DNA of 64,000 nt, taken from Herbaspirillum seropedicae. Lineage in GTDB: Bacteria; Pseudomonadota; Gammaproteobacteria; Burkholderiales; Burkholderiaceae_D. Below the pieces are notes generated by a model. The model made no database searches. It was not told the DNA's origin and worked only from the letters and a program-made list of their open reading frames with translations. Shown here in pieces: positions 18,166-27,939 of the stretch (position 1 is its first letter; every line of letters begins with the position of its first letter). Made by a program: the position numbers and the translations under genes. The stretch is from NCBI RefSeq assembly GCF_001040945.1, contig NZ_CP011930.1, forward strand, positions 2,829,704 through 2,893,703, in the 5' to 3' direction.

Positions 18166-20012
18166 GCAGACCTCCCGTCGCCCGTCGCGGGTTCGCGCAA
18201 GGCCAGGATGGCATGGCCGGGGAAGCGCCCTTCCGCCACGGCCTCGAGCGCGCCGCCACTGTCGAAGAGGACGTCGGCGCCGGCGCTTTGGGCCAGTTGG
18301 TCCAGCGATTCTTGCACGGCCTGTTCGGCCAGGTTGACGGTGATGTTGAGCACGCTGCCGTTGGACAGCCGCCAGCGCGCATGCACGGCCTTGGGGCCGA
18401 TGGCGCGCGCTTCCAGCGCCCGCGCACCGCGCAGGTAGGGGGCGATGTGCAGCTTGCGGATGTGCAGCAGCTCGGCCACGCGGCGCAGACAGGCCGCCGA
18501 GCCCGGCGCGGGGCCGGGTTCGGGGATGGATGAGACGAAGGTGGCGAAGCTGTTGGGATCGGGAATCTGCTCCAGCAAGGCCGGATCGGCGAACTGCGGG
18601 AAGCGGGCGAACTCGCGTCGCCGCCCTTCCCGGACCGCCTTGACCAGCGCCTCGTCACGATGGCTGGTGAAGTACAGGAAGGGTTGCACGGCGCAGAATT
18701 CCTCGCCCATGAACAGCATCGGGATCTGCGGCGCCAAGAGCACCAGCGCCTGCGCCGCATGCAGGGCCAGCGGATGGGCCAGTACGGTCAGGCGCTCGCC
18801 GAAGGCGCGGTTGCCGATCTGGTCGTGGTTCTGCAGGAAGTTGACAAAGGCGGTGGGCGGCAAGTCGGCGCTGGGCTCGCCGCGCGGCTCCCCCGAATAC
18901 GGCGAGACCTCGCCCTGGTAGACGAAACCCTGCTGCAGGCAGCGCGCCAGCTTGGCCGCAGGCTCCTCGGCGTAGGCGGCGTAGTAGCCGCTGTCTTCAC
19001 CGGTGAGCAGCACATGCAGGACGTGGTGGGCATCGTCATTCCACTGGGCGTCATAGACATGGCTGCTGCGGCCATCATCAGGAGGATGGCCGTGGCCCAG
19101 CAGGTGGGCGGCATTGCCATCATGTTCCAGCACCAGATGGACGTGGCGCTGTCCGCCGATTTCCGTGCGGATGCGCTGGCCCAGCCTTTCCAGCCAGGCC
19201 GGCTCGCAGATGGCGTGCACGGCGTCCAGGCGCAGGCCGTCGAAGCGATATTCCTGCAACCAGTACAGCGCATTCTGGGTGAAGAAGTCATCCACTTCCG
19301 GGCGGCGGAAATCGATGGTCGCGCCCCAGAGCGTCTGCATGTCCTGGCGGAAGAATTCGGGCGCGTAAGCGTGGAGGTAATTGCCATCCGGGCCGAAGTG
19401 GTTGTAGACCACATCGAGGAAGACCATCATGCCCAGCCCATGGGCGGTATCGATCAGGGCCTTCAATTGCTCGGGCGTGCCATAGCTGGCGTCGGGCGCA
19501 AAGGGCAGCACGCCGTCATAGCCCCAGTTGTGCGCGCCGGGGAATTCGGCCACCGGCATGAGCTCGATGGCCGTGATGCCCAGTTCGGCCAGCTCGGCCA
19601 GGCGTTGCCGGATGCCGGCGAAGCCGCCCATGGCGCCGGGATGGAGTTCGTAGAGCACCGTCTCTTCCCAGGGCCGGCCGCGCCACTGCGGGTATTGCCA
19701 GACGTAGGCCTGCGCATCGACCACCAGGCTGGGATCGAAGACATCGCCAGCCTGCCCGCGCGAGGCGGGGTCGGGGGCGACGAGCTCGCCCTGGCTGATG
19801 GTGTCGAACACATAGCGATAGGTGGCGCCAGGATCACAGGCGGTCTCCAGCGCGAACCAGCCTTGTGGCTCGGCGTCCATGGGCAGGCGGCCACGTCCGG
19901 TGATGTCGACGGCGACGCTGCGCGCGCCAGGCGCCCAGACGCGAAAGCGTACACGGCCAGGTTCGGTCACCTGCGCGCCAAAGGGCAGGTTCCAGGAAAA
20001 GCGGGCGCTCAT
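18162..20012 (-). CDS. treZ: Malto-oligosyltrehalose trehalohydrolase TreZ
   Basis: Hydrolyses maltooligosyl trehalose to release free trehalose, completing the TreY/TreZ route from glycogen. About 616 residues, GH13. An N-terminal carbohydrate-binding-like domain (VRFRVWAPGARSVAV) is followed by the catalytic barrel with IELMPVAEFPGAHNWGYDG, FLDVVYNHFGPDGNY, the nucleophile region FDGLRLDAVHAI, the acid/base region HLVLEHDGNAAHLL and FLQNHDQIGNRAFGERL. I use the ATG at 20012, which overlaps the glgX stop by four bases (ATGA) and has GGGGAG at a good distance; a start five codons upstream would lie deeper in glgX. The malQ ATG overlaps its stop in turn. Confidence 0.96.
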   Translation of the reverse strand: MSARFSWNLPFGAQVTEPGRVRFRVWAPGARSVAVDITGRGRLPMDAEPQGWFALETACDPGATYRYVFDTISQGELVAPDPASRGQAGDVFDPSLVVDAQAYVWQYPQWRGRPWEETVLYELHPGAMGGFAGIRQRLAELAELGITAIELMPVAEFPGAHNWGYDGVLPFAPDASYGTPEQLKALIDTAHGLGMMVFLDVVYNHFGPDGNYLHAYAPEFFRQDMQTLWGATIDFRRPEVDDFFTQNALYWLQEYRFDGLRLDAVHAICEPAWLERLGQRIRTEIGGQRHVHLVLEHDGNAAHLLGHGHPPDDGRSSHVYDAQWNDDAHHVLHVLLTGEDSGYYAAYAEEPAAKLARCLQQGFVYQGEVSPYSGEPRGEPSADLPPTAFVNFLQNHDQIGNRAFGERLTVLAHPLALHAAQALVLLAPQIPMLFMGEEFCAVQPFLYFTSHRDEALVKAVREGRRREFARFPQFADPALLEQIPDPNSFATFVSSIPEPGPAPGSAACLRRVAELLHIRKLHIAPYLRGARALEARAIGPKAVHARWRLSNGSVLNITVNLAEQAVQESLDQLAQSAGADVLFDSGGALEAVAEGRFPGHAILALREPATGDGRSA

Positions 20013-22270
20013 GGGCGTTCTCCCCATTCGTTACGGGCAATCCATTCGTTGGCGGCCAGCGGATAGATGGCCGAGGCCAGGTGCAGGGGCCGGTTGGCAA
20101 AGACCTGCAGGCTGTGGGCCGGCACCTGGACGGTGGCGCTGCCGGGCAGGACCAGGCGCACGTCCTCGCCGGTCGGAATGCCGGTGTCCTGGGCGGTATC
20201 GAGCAGCAGGTGGTAGTCCCCCTCGGTGCGGGGGAAATGGAAGTCGATGGCTTCATGGCCGGCGTTGACGAAGATCATCAGCACATCGGGCGTGGCCTCG
20301 GCCGCTTCGGCCGGACTGTCGCTCTGGCCGGCGTCGTGCAGGCGGGAACTGAGCTGCTTGTGCGATTCCTGGGGCTTGCCGGCCAGTTGCAGGGTGATGG
20401 CGCGCGCCACCGGGTTGTTCCAGTCTTCGCTGGAGACCGGGCGCGCCGCTTCGTCGAACCAGGCCACATCCGGCAGCCCATCGGCCACCATCTGGCTGCC
20501 GTGCAGGAAGTAGCTGGCGCGCAGCACCTCGAAGTCGCGCCGGATGGCCGTGACCCGGCCCACGAAGGCGCTCAGGGCCGCGCCTTCTGGGGAGCGGGCC
20601 TGATCCCAGTTGACCCAGGAAATCTCGTTGTCCTGGCAATAGGCATTGTTGTTGCCGCCCTGGCTGCGGTGGAACTCGTCGCCGGCCAGCAGCATCGGCG
20701 TGCCCTGCGCCAGCAATGTCGAGGCCAGCATGGCGCGCTGCACGCAGGCGCGCTTGGCGAGGATGGCGGCATCGTCGGTGTCGCCCTCTGCGCCCCAGTT
20801 GTAGCTGGCATTGTCATTGTGGCCGTCGTTGTTGTTCTCGCCGTTGGCTTCGTTGTGCTTGCCGTTGTAGCTGACCAGGTCGCGCAGTGTAAAGCCATCG
20901 TGGGAGGCGATGAAGTTGATGCTGGCCCAGGGTTTGCGGCGGTGATGCTCGAACAGTTCGGCCGAGCCCATCATGCGTTGGGCGAAGGCGCCGCGCATGG
21001 CTTCGTCACCCTTCCAGAACTTGCGCATGTCGTCGCGGAACTTGTCATTCCATTCGCCAAAGCGGGCCGGATGATTGCCCAGCTGATAGCCGCCGGGGCC
21101 GATGTCCCAGGGTTCGGAGATGAGTTTCAGGCGCGACAGCACCGGGTCTTGCAGCAGCGCATCGAAGAAGCCCGAGCCCGGATCGAAACCATGCGGCTCG
21201 CGCCCCAGCGTCGAGCCCAGGTCGAAGCGGAAGCCATCGATATGGAAGGATTGCGCCCAGTAGCGCAGCGAATCCAGCACCATCTGCAGCACGCGCGGAT
21301 GCGACAGGTTCAGGGTGTTGCCGCAGCCGGTGTCGTTGATGTGGTAACGCTCCTGGCCGGGCAGCAGGCGGAAGTAGCTGGCGTTGTCCAGGCCCCGGAA
21401 GGATAGCGTGGGGCCCAGCTCGCTGCCGCAGCTGGTGTGGTTGTAGACCACGTCCAGGATGACTTCGATGCCGGCGCTGTGCAGGCGGCGTACGGCCATG
21501 CGCAGCTCGTTGGGGTCGCCCATGGAGAGATAGCCCGGTTCCGGGGCGAAATAGGACAGCGTGCTGTAGCCCCAGTAGTTGTGCAGGCCGCGCTCGACCA
21601 GGAAGCTGTCCTGCAGGAAGGCATGCACCGGCATGAGTTCCAGCGTGGTCACGCCCAGGCGCAGCAGGTGGTCGATGAAAGCGGGATCGGCCAGGGCGGC
21701 AAAAGTGCCGCGTTCGTGCGGCAGCAGGTCTTCGCGCAGGCGCGAGATGCCCTTGACGTGGGCCTCGTAGATCACGGTCTTGTTCCACGGCACCTGCGGC
21801 AGGCGGTCATGTTCCCAGACGAAGGCGTCTTCGGTGACCATGGCCTTGGGCATGGCCGCGGCGCTGTCGCGGCGGTCGAAGGACAGGTCTGCACGCGGCG
21901 AATGCAGACGGTATCCATACAAGGCGTCGGTCCAGCGTACCTGCCCCACCAGGCGCTTGGCGTAGGGATCGAGCAAGAGCTTGTTGGGGTTGAAGCGATG
22001 GCCCTTGTTGGGCTCGTACGGCCCGTGGGCGCGGAAGCCATAGACCAGCCCCGGCGCAGCGCCGGGCAGGTAGCCATGCCACACCTCGTCGGTACATTCC
22101 GGCAAGGCGATGCGCTTGAGCTCGCGCTTGCCGGAGGGATCGAACAGGCACAGATCCATGCGGGTGGCATGGGCCGAGAACACGGCGAAATTGACGCCCA
22201 GGCCATCGGAGCTGGCGCCCAGTGGATAGGGCAAGCCTGGCATCAGGCGATCGGGAAAGGCAACACTCAT
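20009..22270 (-). CDS. glgX: Glycogen debranching enzyme GlgX
   Basis: Isoamylase-type GH13 enzyme that hydrolyses alpha-1,6 branch points of glycogen or limit dextrin, releasing linear malto-oligosaccharides that feed TreY. 753 residues. It begins with the typical GLPYPLGASSDGLGVNFAVFSAHA and AHGPYEPNKGHRFNPNKLLLDP; the catalytic barrel has ILDVVYNHTSCGSELGPT, the nucleophile region IDGFRFDLGSTLGR, the acid/base region LKLISEPWDIGPGGY, FIASHDGFTLRDLVSYN and GTPMLLAGDEFHRSQGGNNNAYCQD. Its start is one base after the glgB stop (TGAGATG), and its stop overlaps treZ, so it is inside the coupled cluster. Confidence 0.97.
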   Translation of the reverse strand: MSVAFPDRLMPGLPYPLGASSDGLGVNFAVFSAHATRMDLCLFDPSGKRELKRIALPECTDEVWHGYLPGAAPGLVYGFRAHGPYEPNKGHRFNPNKLLLDPYAKRLVGQVRWTDALYGYRLHSPRADLSFDRRDSAAAMPKAMVTEDAFVWEHDRLPQVPWNKTVIYEAHVKGISRLREDLLPHERGTFAALADPAFIDHLLRLGVTTLELMPVHAFLQDSFLVERGLHNYWGYSTLSYFAPEPGYLSMGDPNELRMAVRRLHSAGIEVILDVVYNHTSCGSELGPTLSFRGLDNASYFRLLPGQERYHINDTGCGNTLNLSHPRVLQMVLDSLRYWAQSFHIDGFRFDLGSTLGREPHGFDPGSGFFDALLQDPVLSRLKLISEPWDIGPGGYQLGNHPARFGEWNDKFRDDMRKFWKGDEAMRGAFAQRMMGSAELFEHHRRKPWASINFIASHDGFTLRDLVSYNGKHNEANGENNNDGHNDNASYNWGAEGDTDDAAILAKRACVQRAMLASTLLAQGTPMLLAGDEFHRSQGGNNNAYCQDNEISWVNWDQARSPEGAALSAFVGRVTAIRRDFEVLRASYFLHGSQMVADGLPDVAWFDEAARPVSSEDWNNPVARAITLQLAGKPQESHKQLSSRLHDAGQSDSPAEAAEATPDVLMIFVNAGHEAIDFHFPRTEGDYHLLLDTAQDTGIPTGEDVRLVLPGSATVQVPAHSLQVFANRPLHLASAIYPLAANEWIARNEWGERP

Positions 22271-22271
22271 C

Positions 22272-24686
22272 TCAGGACTCTCTGCGCAGGATCAGGGTGG
22301 ACAGGGGCGGCAAGGTCAGCTCGATGGAGGCGGCATGGCCGTGCCAGGCCAGCTCCTGCACCTGGACTGCGCCCAGGTTGCCGTTGTTGCTGCCGCCATA
22401 GAGGCCGGCGTCGGTATTGAGGACTTCGCGCCAGACGCCGTGGTGTCCCGGTGCGATGGAGGGCACGCCGATGCGGTAGTTCACGCGCGGCACCGGGGTG
22501 AGATTGACCACCACCAGCACCGGCGGTCCTTCATCGGCATAGCGGAAATAGGCCAGCACGCTGTTGACGCTGTCATCGCCCACCGCCCAGGCGAAGCCAT
22601 CGGCGCGGCAATCGCGCTGGTGCAGCGCGGGTTCGCTGCAGTACAGGCGGTTCAGGTCGCCGACCAGCTGGCGCAGCTGGCGGTGTTCGGCCGGATGGCC
22701 AGCGTGCTCGTCCAGCAGATGCCAGTAAGGCGACTTGTCGTGGTCGAACTCGTCGGGCTGGCCGAATTCACTGCCCATGAACAAGAGCTTCTTGCCGGGA
22801 TGGGTCCACATGAAACCGAAATAGGCGCGCACATTGGCAAAGCGCCGCCATTGGTCGCCCGGCATCTTGTTGAGCAGCGCCCGCTTGCCGTGGACCACCT
22901 CATCGTGCGATATCGGCAAGATGAAGTTTTCGGAGAATCCATACAAGAGACCGAAGGTCATGTCGTGATGGTGGTAACGACGGAACAGCGGGTCATGCTG
23001 CATGTAGCGCAGGGTGTCGTTCATCCAGCCCATGTTCCATTTGTAGCTGAAGCCCAGGCCGTGATGATCGCCCTCCTCCTTGACCGGCGCTGTCACGCCG
23101 GGCCAGGAAGTGGATTCCTCGGCAATCATGAGCGCGCCGGGGCAACGCTGCGCCACCACGGTGTTGAGTTCGCGCAGGAAGGCCACGGCTTCCAGGTTCT
23201 CGCGTCCGCCATGGATATTGGGGACCCACTCGCCTTCCTTGCGGCTGTAGTCGCGGTAGAGCATGGAGGCCACGGCGTCCACGCGCAATCCATCGACGTG
23301 GAAATGCTCCAGCCATTCCAGGGCGCTGGCGATGAGGAAGCCGCGCACCTCATTGCGGCCGAGGTTGAAGATGAGCGTGTTCCAGTCCTGGTGGAATCCT
23401 TCGCGCGGATCGGCATGCTCGTAGAGGGCGGTGCCGTCGAACTGCGCCAGGCCGTGCTGGTCGCTGGGGAAATGCGCCGGCACCCAGTCCAGCAGCACGC
23501 CGATGCCCGCCTGGTGGCAGCGATCGACGAAGGCGGCAAAGCGCTCGGGCTTGCCGAAGCGGGCGCTGGGGGCAAACATGCTGATGGGCTGGTAGCCCCA
23601 GGAACCGCCGAAGGGATGCTCCATCACCGGCATCAGTTCGATATGGGTGAAGCCCATGCCGACCACATAGGGGATCAGCTGGTCGGCCAGTTCATCCCAG
23701 TTCAGGTTGCGATGGTCCTGCTCGGGCACGCGCCGCCAGGAGGCGGGATGGACTTCATAGATGGACATGGGCGCCGACAGCGACTGGCGCTGGGCGCGCT
23801 CGGCCATCCATTGCTGGTCTTGCCAGACGTAGGGACGGGCATCGGCCACGACCGACGCGGTGGCGGGCGGCGGCTCGGTGGCGCGCGCCACCGGATCGGC
23901 CTTGAGCGGCAGCAGCACACCGCCACGGCCGCGGATCTCGTACTTGTAGACGTCGCCGGGACCGATGCGCGGAATGAACAATTCCCACACGCCCGGTTCG
24001 TGACGCAAGCGCATCACATGGCGGCGGCCATCCCACTGGTTGAAGTCACCCACCACCGAGACCCGCTCGGCATTGGGCGCCCAGACCGCAAAGCGGGTGC
24101 CGGGGACGCCGTCGATCTCCATCGGACGCGCGCCCAGGCAATCGGCCAGCTGGCGGTGTCGGCCTTCCTGCAGCAGATGCAGGTCGAGCTCACCCAGCAA
24201 CAGACCGAAGGCATAGGGATCTTCGGTGGACTGCACACTGCGGCTGCCATCGGGGATGCGCCAGTCCACTTCCAACACATAGGGGACTTCGTGGCGGCGC
24301 TGTTCGAGGCCGGGCACGAGACCGCTGAAGAAGCCGCTGGGCTGGCCATCGACCGGGTACTGCTGCAGTTCGGCCAGCAGCACGCCGCTGTGGCGACAGC
24401 GCACGCGGACCGCCTCGGCGCCAGGATGGAAGCAGCGCACGGCAGCGCCATCGCCCTTGGCGCTGGCATAGCGCGGGCCCAGCAGATCGAATGGCTGGGT
24501 CAGCCGGCCAGCGAGCAAGGCTTCCAGCATGCCCTGCTCTTCGAAGGAGAGGGACAATGCGGTGGTTTCGAGGGGGTGAATGGAGTCCGCCGAGGAGGCA
24601 GACGAGGGGGGCGCAAAGCTGGCGTCGGAGGAAGCCTCCGGGGATTCCACGGAAGCCCTATACGCCATGACAGACATGCCGGACAT
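22272..24686 (-). CDS. glgB: 1,4-alpha-glucan branching enzyme GlgB
   Basis: Introduces alpha-1,6 branches into glycogen made by GlgA. About 804 residues, GH13 with an N-terminal CBM48 pair: GARYASAKG-like N1 region, then [23 protein letters not shown]. The barrel contains [19 protein letters not shown], the nucleophile region [19 protein letters not shown], the acid/base region [14 protein letters not shown] and [16 protein letters not shown]. The start at 24686 was chosen because AGGAG lies five bases before it; an ATG eight codons upstream and two downstream fit less well. Residues 1-45 are a Ser/Ala/Glu-rich, low-complexity extension beyond the usual fold. It follows glgA with a 158-base gap that holds a hairpin, and directly precedes glgX. 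Confidence 0.97.
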   Translation of the reverse strand: MSGMSVMAYRASVESPEASSDASFAPPSSASSADSIHPLETTALSLSFEEQGMLEALLAGRLTQPFDLLGPRYASAKGDGAAVRCFHPGAEAVRVRCRHSGVLLAELQQYPVDGQPSGFFSGLVPGLEQRRHEVPYVLEVDWRIPDGSRSVQSTEDPYAFGLLLGELDLHLLQEGRHRQLADCLGARPMEIDGVPGTRFAVWAPNAERVSVVGDFNQWDGRRHVMRLRHEPGVWELFIPRIGPGDVYKYEIRGRGGVLLPLKADPVARATEPPPATASVVADARPYVWQDQQWMAERAQRQSLSAPMSIYEVHPASWRRVPEQDHRNLNWDELADQLIPYVVGMGFTHIELMPVMEHPFGGSWGYQPISMFAPSARFGKPERFAAFVDRCHQAGIGVLLDWVPAHFPSDQHGLAQFDGTALYEHADPREGFHQDWNTLIFNLGRNEVRGFLIASALEWLEHFHVDGLRVDAVASMLYRDYSRKEGEWVPNIHGGRENLEAVAFLRELNTVVAQRCPGALMIAEESTSWPGVTAPVKEEGDHHGLGFSYKWNMGWMNDTLRYMQHDPLFRRYHHHDMTFGLLYGFSENFILPISHDEVVHGKRALLNKMPGDQWRRFANVRAYFGFMWTHPGKKLLFMGSEFGQPDEFDHDKSPYWHLLDEHAGHPAEHRQLRQLVGDLNRLYCSEPALHQRDCRADGFAWAVGDDSVNSVLAYFRYADEGPPVLVVVNLTPVPRVNYRIGVPSIAPGHHGVWREVLNTDAGLYGGSNNGNLGAVQVQELAWHGHAASIELTLPPLSTLILRRES

Positions 24687-24818
24687 GCACACTCCTGTTG
24701 TTGTTATCACTGTTGATCAAAGCATCGAGAATCACGCACCGGCGCAGCACGTGAGCATGCACCGGGCAATAGCTGCCCCGCTGCACCGATGGCGGCGCAG
24801 CAGGGCTCATTACGAGAA

Positions 24819-24838
24819 GCGCCCGTAGTGTCGGGCGC
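24819..24838 (-). terminator. Hairpin after glgA
   Basis: Seven-base perfect stem GCGCCCG / CGGGCGC with a six-base loop, beginning six bases after the glgA stop on the minus strand. The following bases (TTCTCGT) are only weakly T-rich, so it is more likely an attenuator or RNA-stabilising hairpin between glgA and glgB than a full terminator. Confidence 0.4.
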
Positions 24839-24844
24839 ATGGGA

Positions 24845-26434
24845 TCAGGCGGCGGCCACGGCGGCAGGAACCCCCACCACGCTGGCCAGCGCCGCGGCAA
24901 TGGCCGCTGCCGGTCGCACCATGCGTTCATGCTGCACGGCGGGACGTTCGACGGGCTGCGGACGCGGAGCAAACAAGGGCCGCACGGCCATGTCGGCCAC
25001 ATGGGCATAGGCGTCGATATAGGCGCGTGTCGGACCGGCCCAGTCGCAGTCGATGCTCATGGCATTGCGTTGCATGGATTGCCAGCGCTCGTTGTCTGCA
25101 TACAAGGCGAAGGCGCGATCGACAGCGGCCTCCATGTCGCTGGCGCGGTCGCCGTCGAAGAGCACGCCGGTGGCGCGTTCGGCATCCAGATCAGCGTCGC
25201 AAACCGTATCGACCAGGCCGCCCACGCGCGAGCCAATGGGGATGGCGCCGTAACGCATCGCATACAAGGGCGTGAGACCGAAGGGCTCGAAGCGGGTCGG
25301 ATGCAGCAGCATGTCGCTGCCGGCGTGCAGCGCATGGGCGCGGCGTTCGTCGTAACCGATGTGCACGGCGATGCGGCCGGCGTAGCGCTGCGCCAGCGCC
25401 AGCAAGGACTTTTCGTAGTCGTGGTCGCCGCAGCCCAGCACCACCATCTGCATGCGGGGATGGCGCTCCATGATGCCCGGCAGCGCTTCGATGACCACAT
25501 CGGCCATCTTCTGGTGCGACAGGCGGCTGCCCATGCCCATGACGGGCGCGAAGGGATCGACCGGCAGGCCGAACAGCTTTTGCAGGTCGCGCTTGCAGGC
25601 GGCCTTGCCCTTCATGTTGCCGACGCTGAAGTTGCGCGCGATCAGGGGATCATCGGCGGGATTCCACAGCTCGGCGTCGATGGCGTTGGGAATGGCGCGC
25701 AGGTCCAGCTTGCGGAAGGACAGGATGCCGTCCATGCCGCAACCGAAACGTGGGGTCATGATCTCGTGGGCATAGTTGCGGCTCACGGTGGAGACGCAGT
25801 CGGAGAAGCGGATGCCGGCCTTCAGGAAGGACAGCTTGCCCCAGTATTCGACGCCGTCGCCGGTCAGCAGGTGCTGGGGAATGCCGATCTGTTCGGCCGA
25901 CTCCAGCGCGAAGTTGCCCTGGAAGGCCAGGTTGTGGATGGTCAGCATGGTGCCGATATGGTCCAGCCCGCGCAGCTTCAACAGGCAGGGAATGAGGCCG
26001 GCATGCCAGTCGTTGGCATGCACCACATGCGGCGCCGACAAGCTGGTCTCGCCCGCGCAGATGGCCACGGCGGCGTGCGAGAGGTCGGCAAAGCAGACGG
26101 CGTTGTCGCTGAACTCGACGCCATCGGTATCGAGGTAGGGATTGGCGCCGCGCTGGCGGAAGCGCGCCGTATCCAGCAGCAGGGCCGGCACATCGGTGCC
26201 GGGGATGATGCCGCGCAACAGGCGACCGGCGCCGCCGGGCAGGCCGTGCTTCAGGCCGATCTGCTCGGTATGGCCGAGGTTGCGGACTGCCTCCGGATAG
26301 GCAGGCAGAAGAATGCTGGCATCGATGCCGGCTTTGCGCAGCGATACCGCCAGCGCCGTGATCACGTCGGCCAGGCCACCGGTCTTGACGAGCGGTACGG
26401 CCTCCGAGCTGACTAACAGAACTCGAGCTTGCAA
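24845..26434 (-). CDS. glgA: Glycogen synthase GlgA (TTG start)
   Basis: Adds glucosyl units from ADP-glucose to the non-reducing end of glycogen; GT5 retaining glycosyltransferase, cytosolic. It has the ADP-glucose loop PLVKTGGLADV (Lys17), HVVHANDWHAGLIP, LTIHNLAFQG, GMGSRLSHQKMADVV and the C-terminal LHPTRFEPFGLTPLYAMRYG. The start codon is TTG, preceded by AGGGG six bases upstream; no ATG or GTG lies in a better place. The protein is 529 residues, about 50 longer than typical GlgA, because of a C-terminal Pro/Arg- then Ala/Val-rich tail (from about 480) of unknown role. It is the first gene of the storage operon. The partner that makes ADP-glucose (glgC) is not in this window. Confidence 0.96.
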   Translation of the reverse strand: MQARVLLVSSEAVPLVKTGGLADVITALAVSLRKAGIDASILLPAYPEAVRNLGHTEQIGLKHGLPGGAGRLLRGIIPGTDVPALLLDTARFRQRGANPYLDTDGVEFSDNAVCFADLSHAAVAICAGETSLSAPHVVHANDWHAGLIPCLLKLRGLDHIGTMLTIHNLAFQGNFALESAEQIGIPQHLLTGDGVEYWGKLSFLKAGIRFSDCVSTVSRNYAHEIMTPRFGCGMDGILSFRKLDLRAIPNAIDAELWNPADDPLIARNFSVGNMKGKAACKRDLQKLFGLPVDPFAPVMGMGSRLSHQKMADVVIEALPGIMERHPRMQMVVLGCGDHDYEKSLLALAQRYAGRIAVHIGYDERRAHALHAGSDMLLHPTRFEPFGLTPLYAMRYGAIPIGSRVGGLVDTVCDADLDAERATGVLFDGDRASDMEAAVDRAFALYADNERWQSMQRNAMSIDCDWAGPTRAYIDAYAHVADMAVRPLFAPRPQPVERPAVQHERMVRPAAAIAAALASVVGVPAAVAAA

Positions 26435-26998
26435 GATGGACCCCTAATGTGTGAAAGCACCTGAGATGGAAAGCACCCTTGGCTCGTCGCATCGACTTGT
26501 GTCTTCGCCAGCCGTCACGACTTGACCCGTGTGGCCGGTGCGAAGACGTGTCCTTCTTGTTCTGTTTGACTGGACGGTCTTGTCTTTTGAGCGCCGATGA
26601 TTGACGTTATACGGATCAGAATGCACAGCCACTATCGGACAGCGGCCTGAGATGGCGTAGGATGAATCCTACTGTTGCACTGCGGCGAAAGGCAGCGCGA
26701 ATACGTCCCTGCAAAAGCGGGGACACAGGCGGGACAGGTGACGGAGACAACGGAAAAGAAAGCCAGGATGAAGCCAGCAGGATGAGGCCGGCGTGCTGCA
26801 GCGCATGACGCGCCACCCGGCCCCTCTCAGCCCTGCGTGTGCAGGCGCTTCGCTTCGATAGACGGTACTGTAGCCACCTTCAGGTACAGACGCCAATTGA
26901 ACCTTGCTAAGTGCTGAGCAGCGGCCTCATTGACCGCCGCTATCCCTCGGCAGTAGCGTGCGGCCTCGGGTGACGGGCATGAAGGTTCGGGCTTGGGA
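26435..26998. other. Leader/promoter region of glgA
   Basis: About 560 bases with no supported gene. It should contain the promoter of the glg/tre operon (minus strand), but no clean sigma-70 pair is visible; the best -10-like hexamer is TATAAC near 26610. The palindrome at 26657-26672 is the only clear signal. Confidence 0.35.
26657..26672. promoter_or_regulatory. Palindrome upstream of glgA
   Basis: Perfect dyad GTAGGAT-GA-ATCCTAC. It lies about 225 bases upstream of the glgA TTG start on the minus strand and about 330 bases beyond the dodecin stop. The size and symmetry fit a dimeric repressor or activator site. No regulator gene is adjacent. It is too short and lacks a T-run for a terminator. 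Confidence 0.35.
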
Positions 26999-27226
26999 TC
27001 AGGCTTCGACCCGGAAGCCGATTTTCAGTCCGACCTGGAAATGGCCGATGCTGCCATTCTCCACATGTCCCCGGCACTGGGTCACTTCGAACCAGTCCAC
27101 GTGCTTGACGGTCTTGACCACATCGGCCAAGGCGTTGCGGATGGCGTCGTCGCTGCTGTTGGGCGAGCTGCCGACGACTTCGATGATCTTGTAGGTGTTG
27201 GAATTGTCGAGCTTGCGTTCATTCAT
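26999..27226 (-). CDS. Dodecin family flavin-binding protein
   Basis: Small protein (75 aa) of the dodecin family, which assembles into a hollow dodecamer storing flavins (FMN, riboflavin or lumichrome). The characteristic pattern is present: YKIIEVVGSSPNSSDDAIRNAL, then VKTVKHVDWFEVTQCRGHVENG and HFQVGLKIGFRVE. The Trp in VDWFEV is the residue that stacks on the flavin ring in characterised dodecins. The start has AAGGAG seven bases upstream. It is a single gene in its direction and points toward the glgA promoter region. Cytosolic. Confidence 0.95.
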   Translation of the reverse strand: MNERKLDNSNTYKIIEVVGSSPNSSDDAIRNALADVVKTVKHVDWFEVTQCRGHVENGSIGHFQVGLKIGFRVEA

Positions 27227-27628
27227 GCTGGACTCCTTGCTGTGGGATGGAAGGTGAACGAGGAAGGGGACGGGGAAGGAAACGAAAACCCGCCTTCACG
27301 GTACTGCGCTTCAGCGTATGGAGATCCATCCATGCCGGGTATCGGTGGGCGCCCCCATTGGAGGTAGGAAAAGCAGCGACCGGCTCTACCCTGCAACGCA
27401 GCATGCAGACCGGAAAGCTTGCCACAACGCAATGCCGCTGATCGCCGACGTCGCCGGCATTCCTACAGAAACATCAGCCAGGCGCCACCTGTTGCAGTGC
27501 AACCTGAACGATTACAATCACTGCACATGGCGGGTCTGTCGCACCGCCCGCGTCGCCAGCTGCAACTGGCTCAGGCCTGCAGCATTCCCGGGCGGCGCGC
27601 ACGGCATTTTCATCGCTTGGAGATCATC
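27227..27628. other. Divergent intergenic region, dodecin / small protein
   Basis: About 400 bases between two divergent small genes. On the plus strand TACAAT near 27512 sits 15-16 bases after a TTGCAG/GTTGCA hexamer (27490-27496) and could be a promoter for the 60-residue protein. Nothing else clear. Confidence 0.3.
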
Positions 27629-27811
27629 ATGTCGCAACTCAACCAGGGCCAACTCGCCCAGAATGACCAGCTCAACCCGGCGCAAGCCGCCGCCAGCGTC
27701 ACCGAAGACCTGCAACACGTCAACGACGACGCCGCTGCGGCCCGTCACCTCACCGCCATCCGCATCCGCGGCCAGCTGGCCGAGGTGGACGGCGAGCTGC
27801 AACAGGGCTGA
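27629..27811 (+). CDS. Hypothetical protein, 60 aa
   Basis: Small, hydrophilic protein rich in Ala, Gln and Asp (QLNQGQLAQNDQLNPAQAA, EDLQHVNDDAAAARHL, GQLAEVDGELQQG). It is probably helical and cytosolic. I do not recognise a family. I start at the ATG at 27629, which has GGAG eight bases upstream; the frame continues upstream but that part is Arg/His-rich and looks non-coding. A possible promoter lies about 120 bases upstream. It is isolated between dodecin and norR. Confidence 0.55.
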   Translation: MSQLNQGQLAQNDQLNPAQAAASVTEDLQHVNDDAAAARHLTAIRIRGQLAEVDGELQQG

Positions 27812-27939
27812 CCGGCATCAGTTCAGTCTTGGCCAGGGTCGCGGCCTGTTCACGCAGGCCCTGATCCTGGCTCCTTTCTTCCTTCCCTCCTTCTTCCTTC
27901 TATTTCCCCCCCTGCCCTCGCTCGGCACCGTATCGACCC

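Noticed and set aside
22335..24716. 793-codon open frame opposite glgB, and similar long frames opposite treY, malQ, treZ and icd
   Set aside because: Each is the antisense shadow of a gene with clear catalytic motifs; long shadow frames are expected at this GC content.
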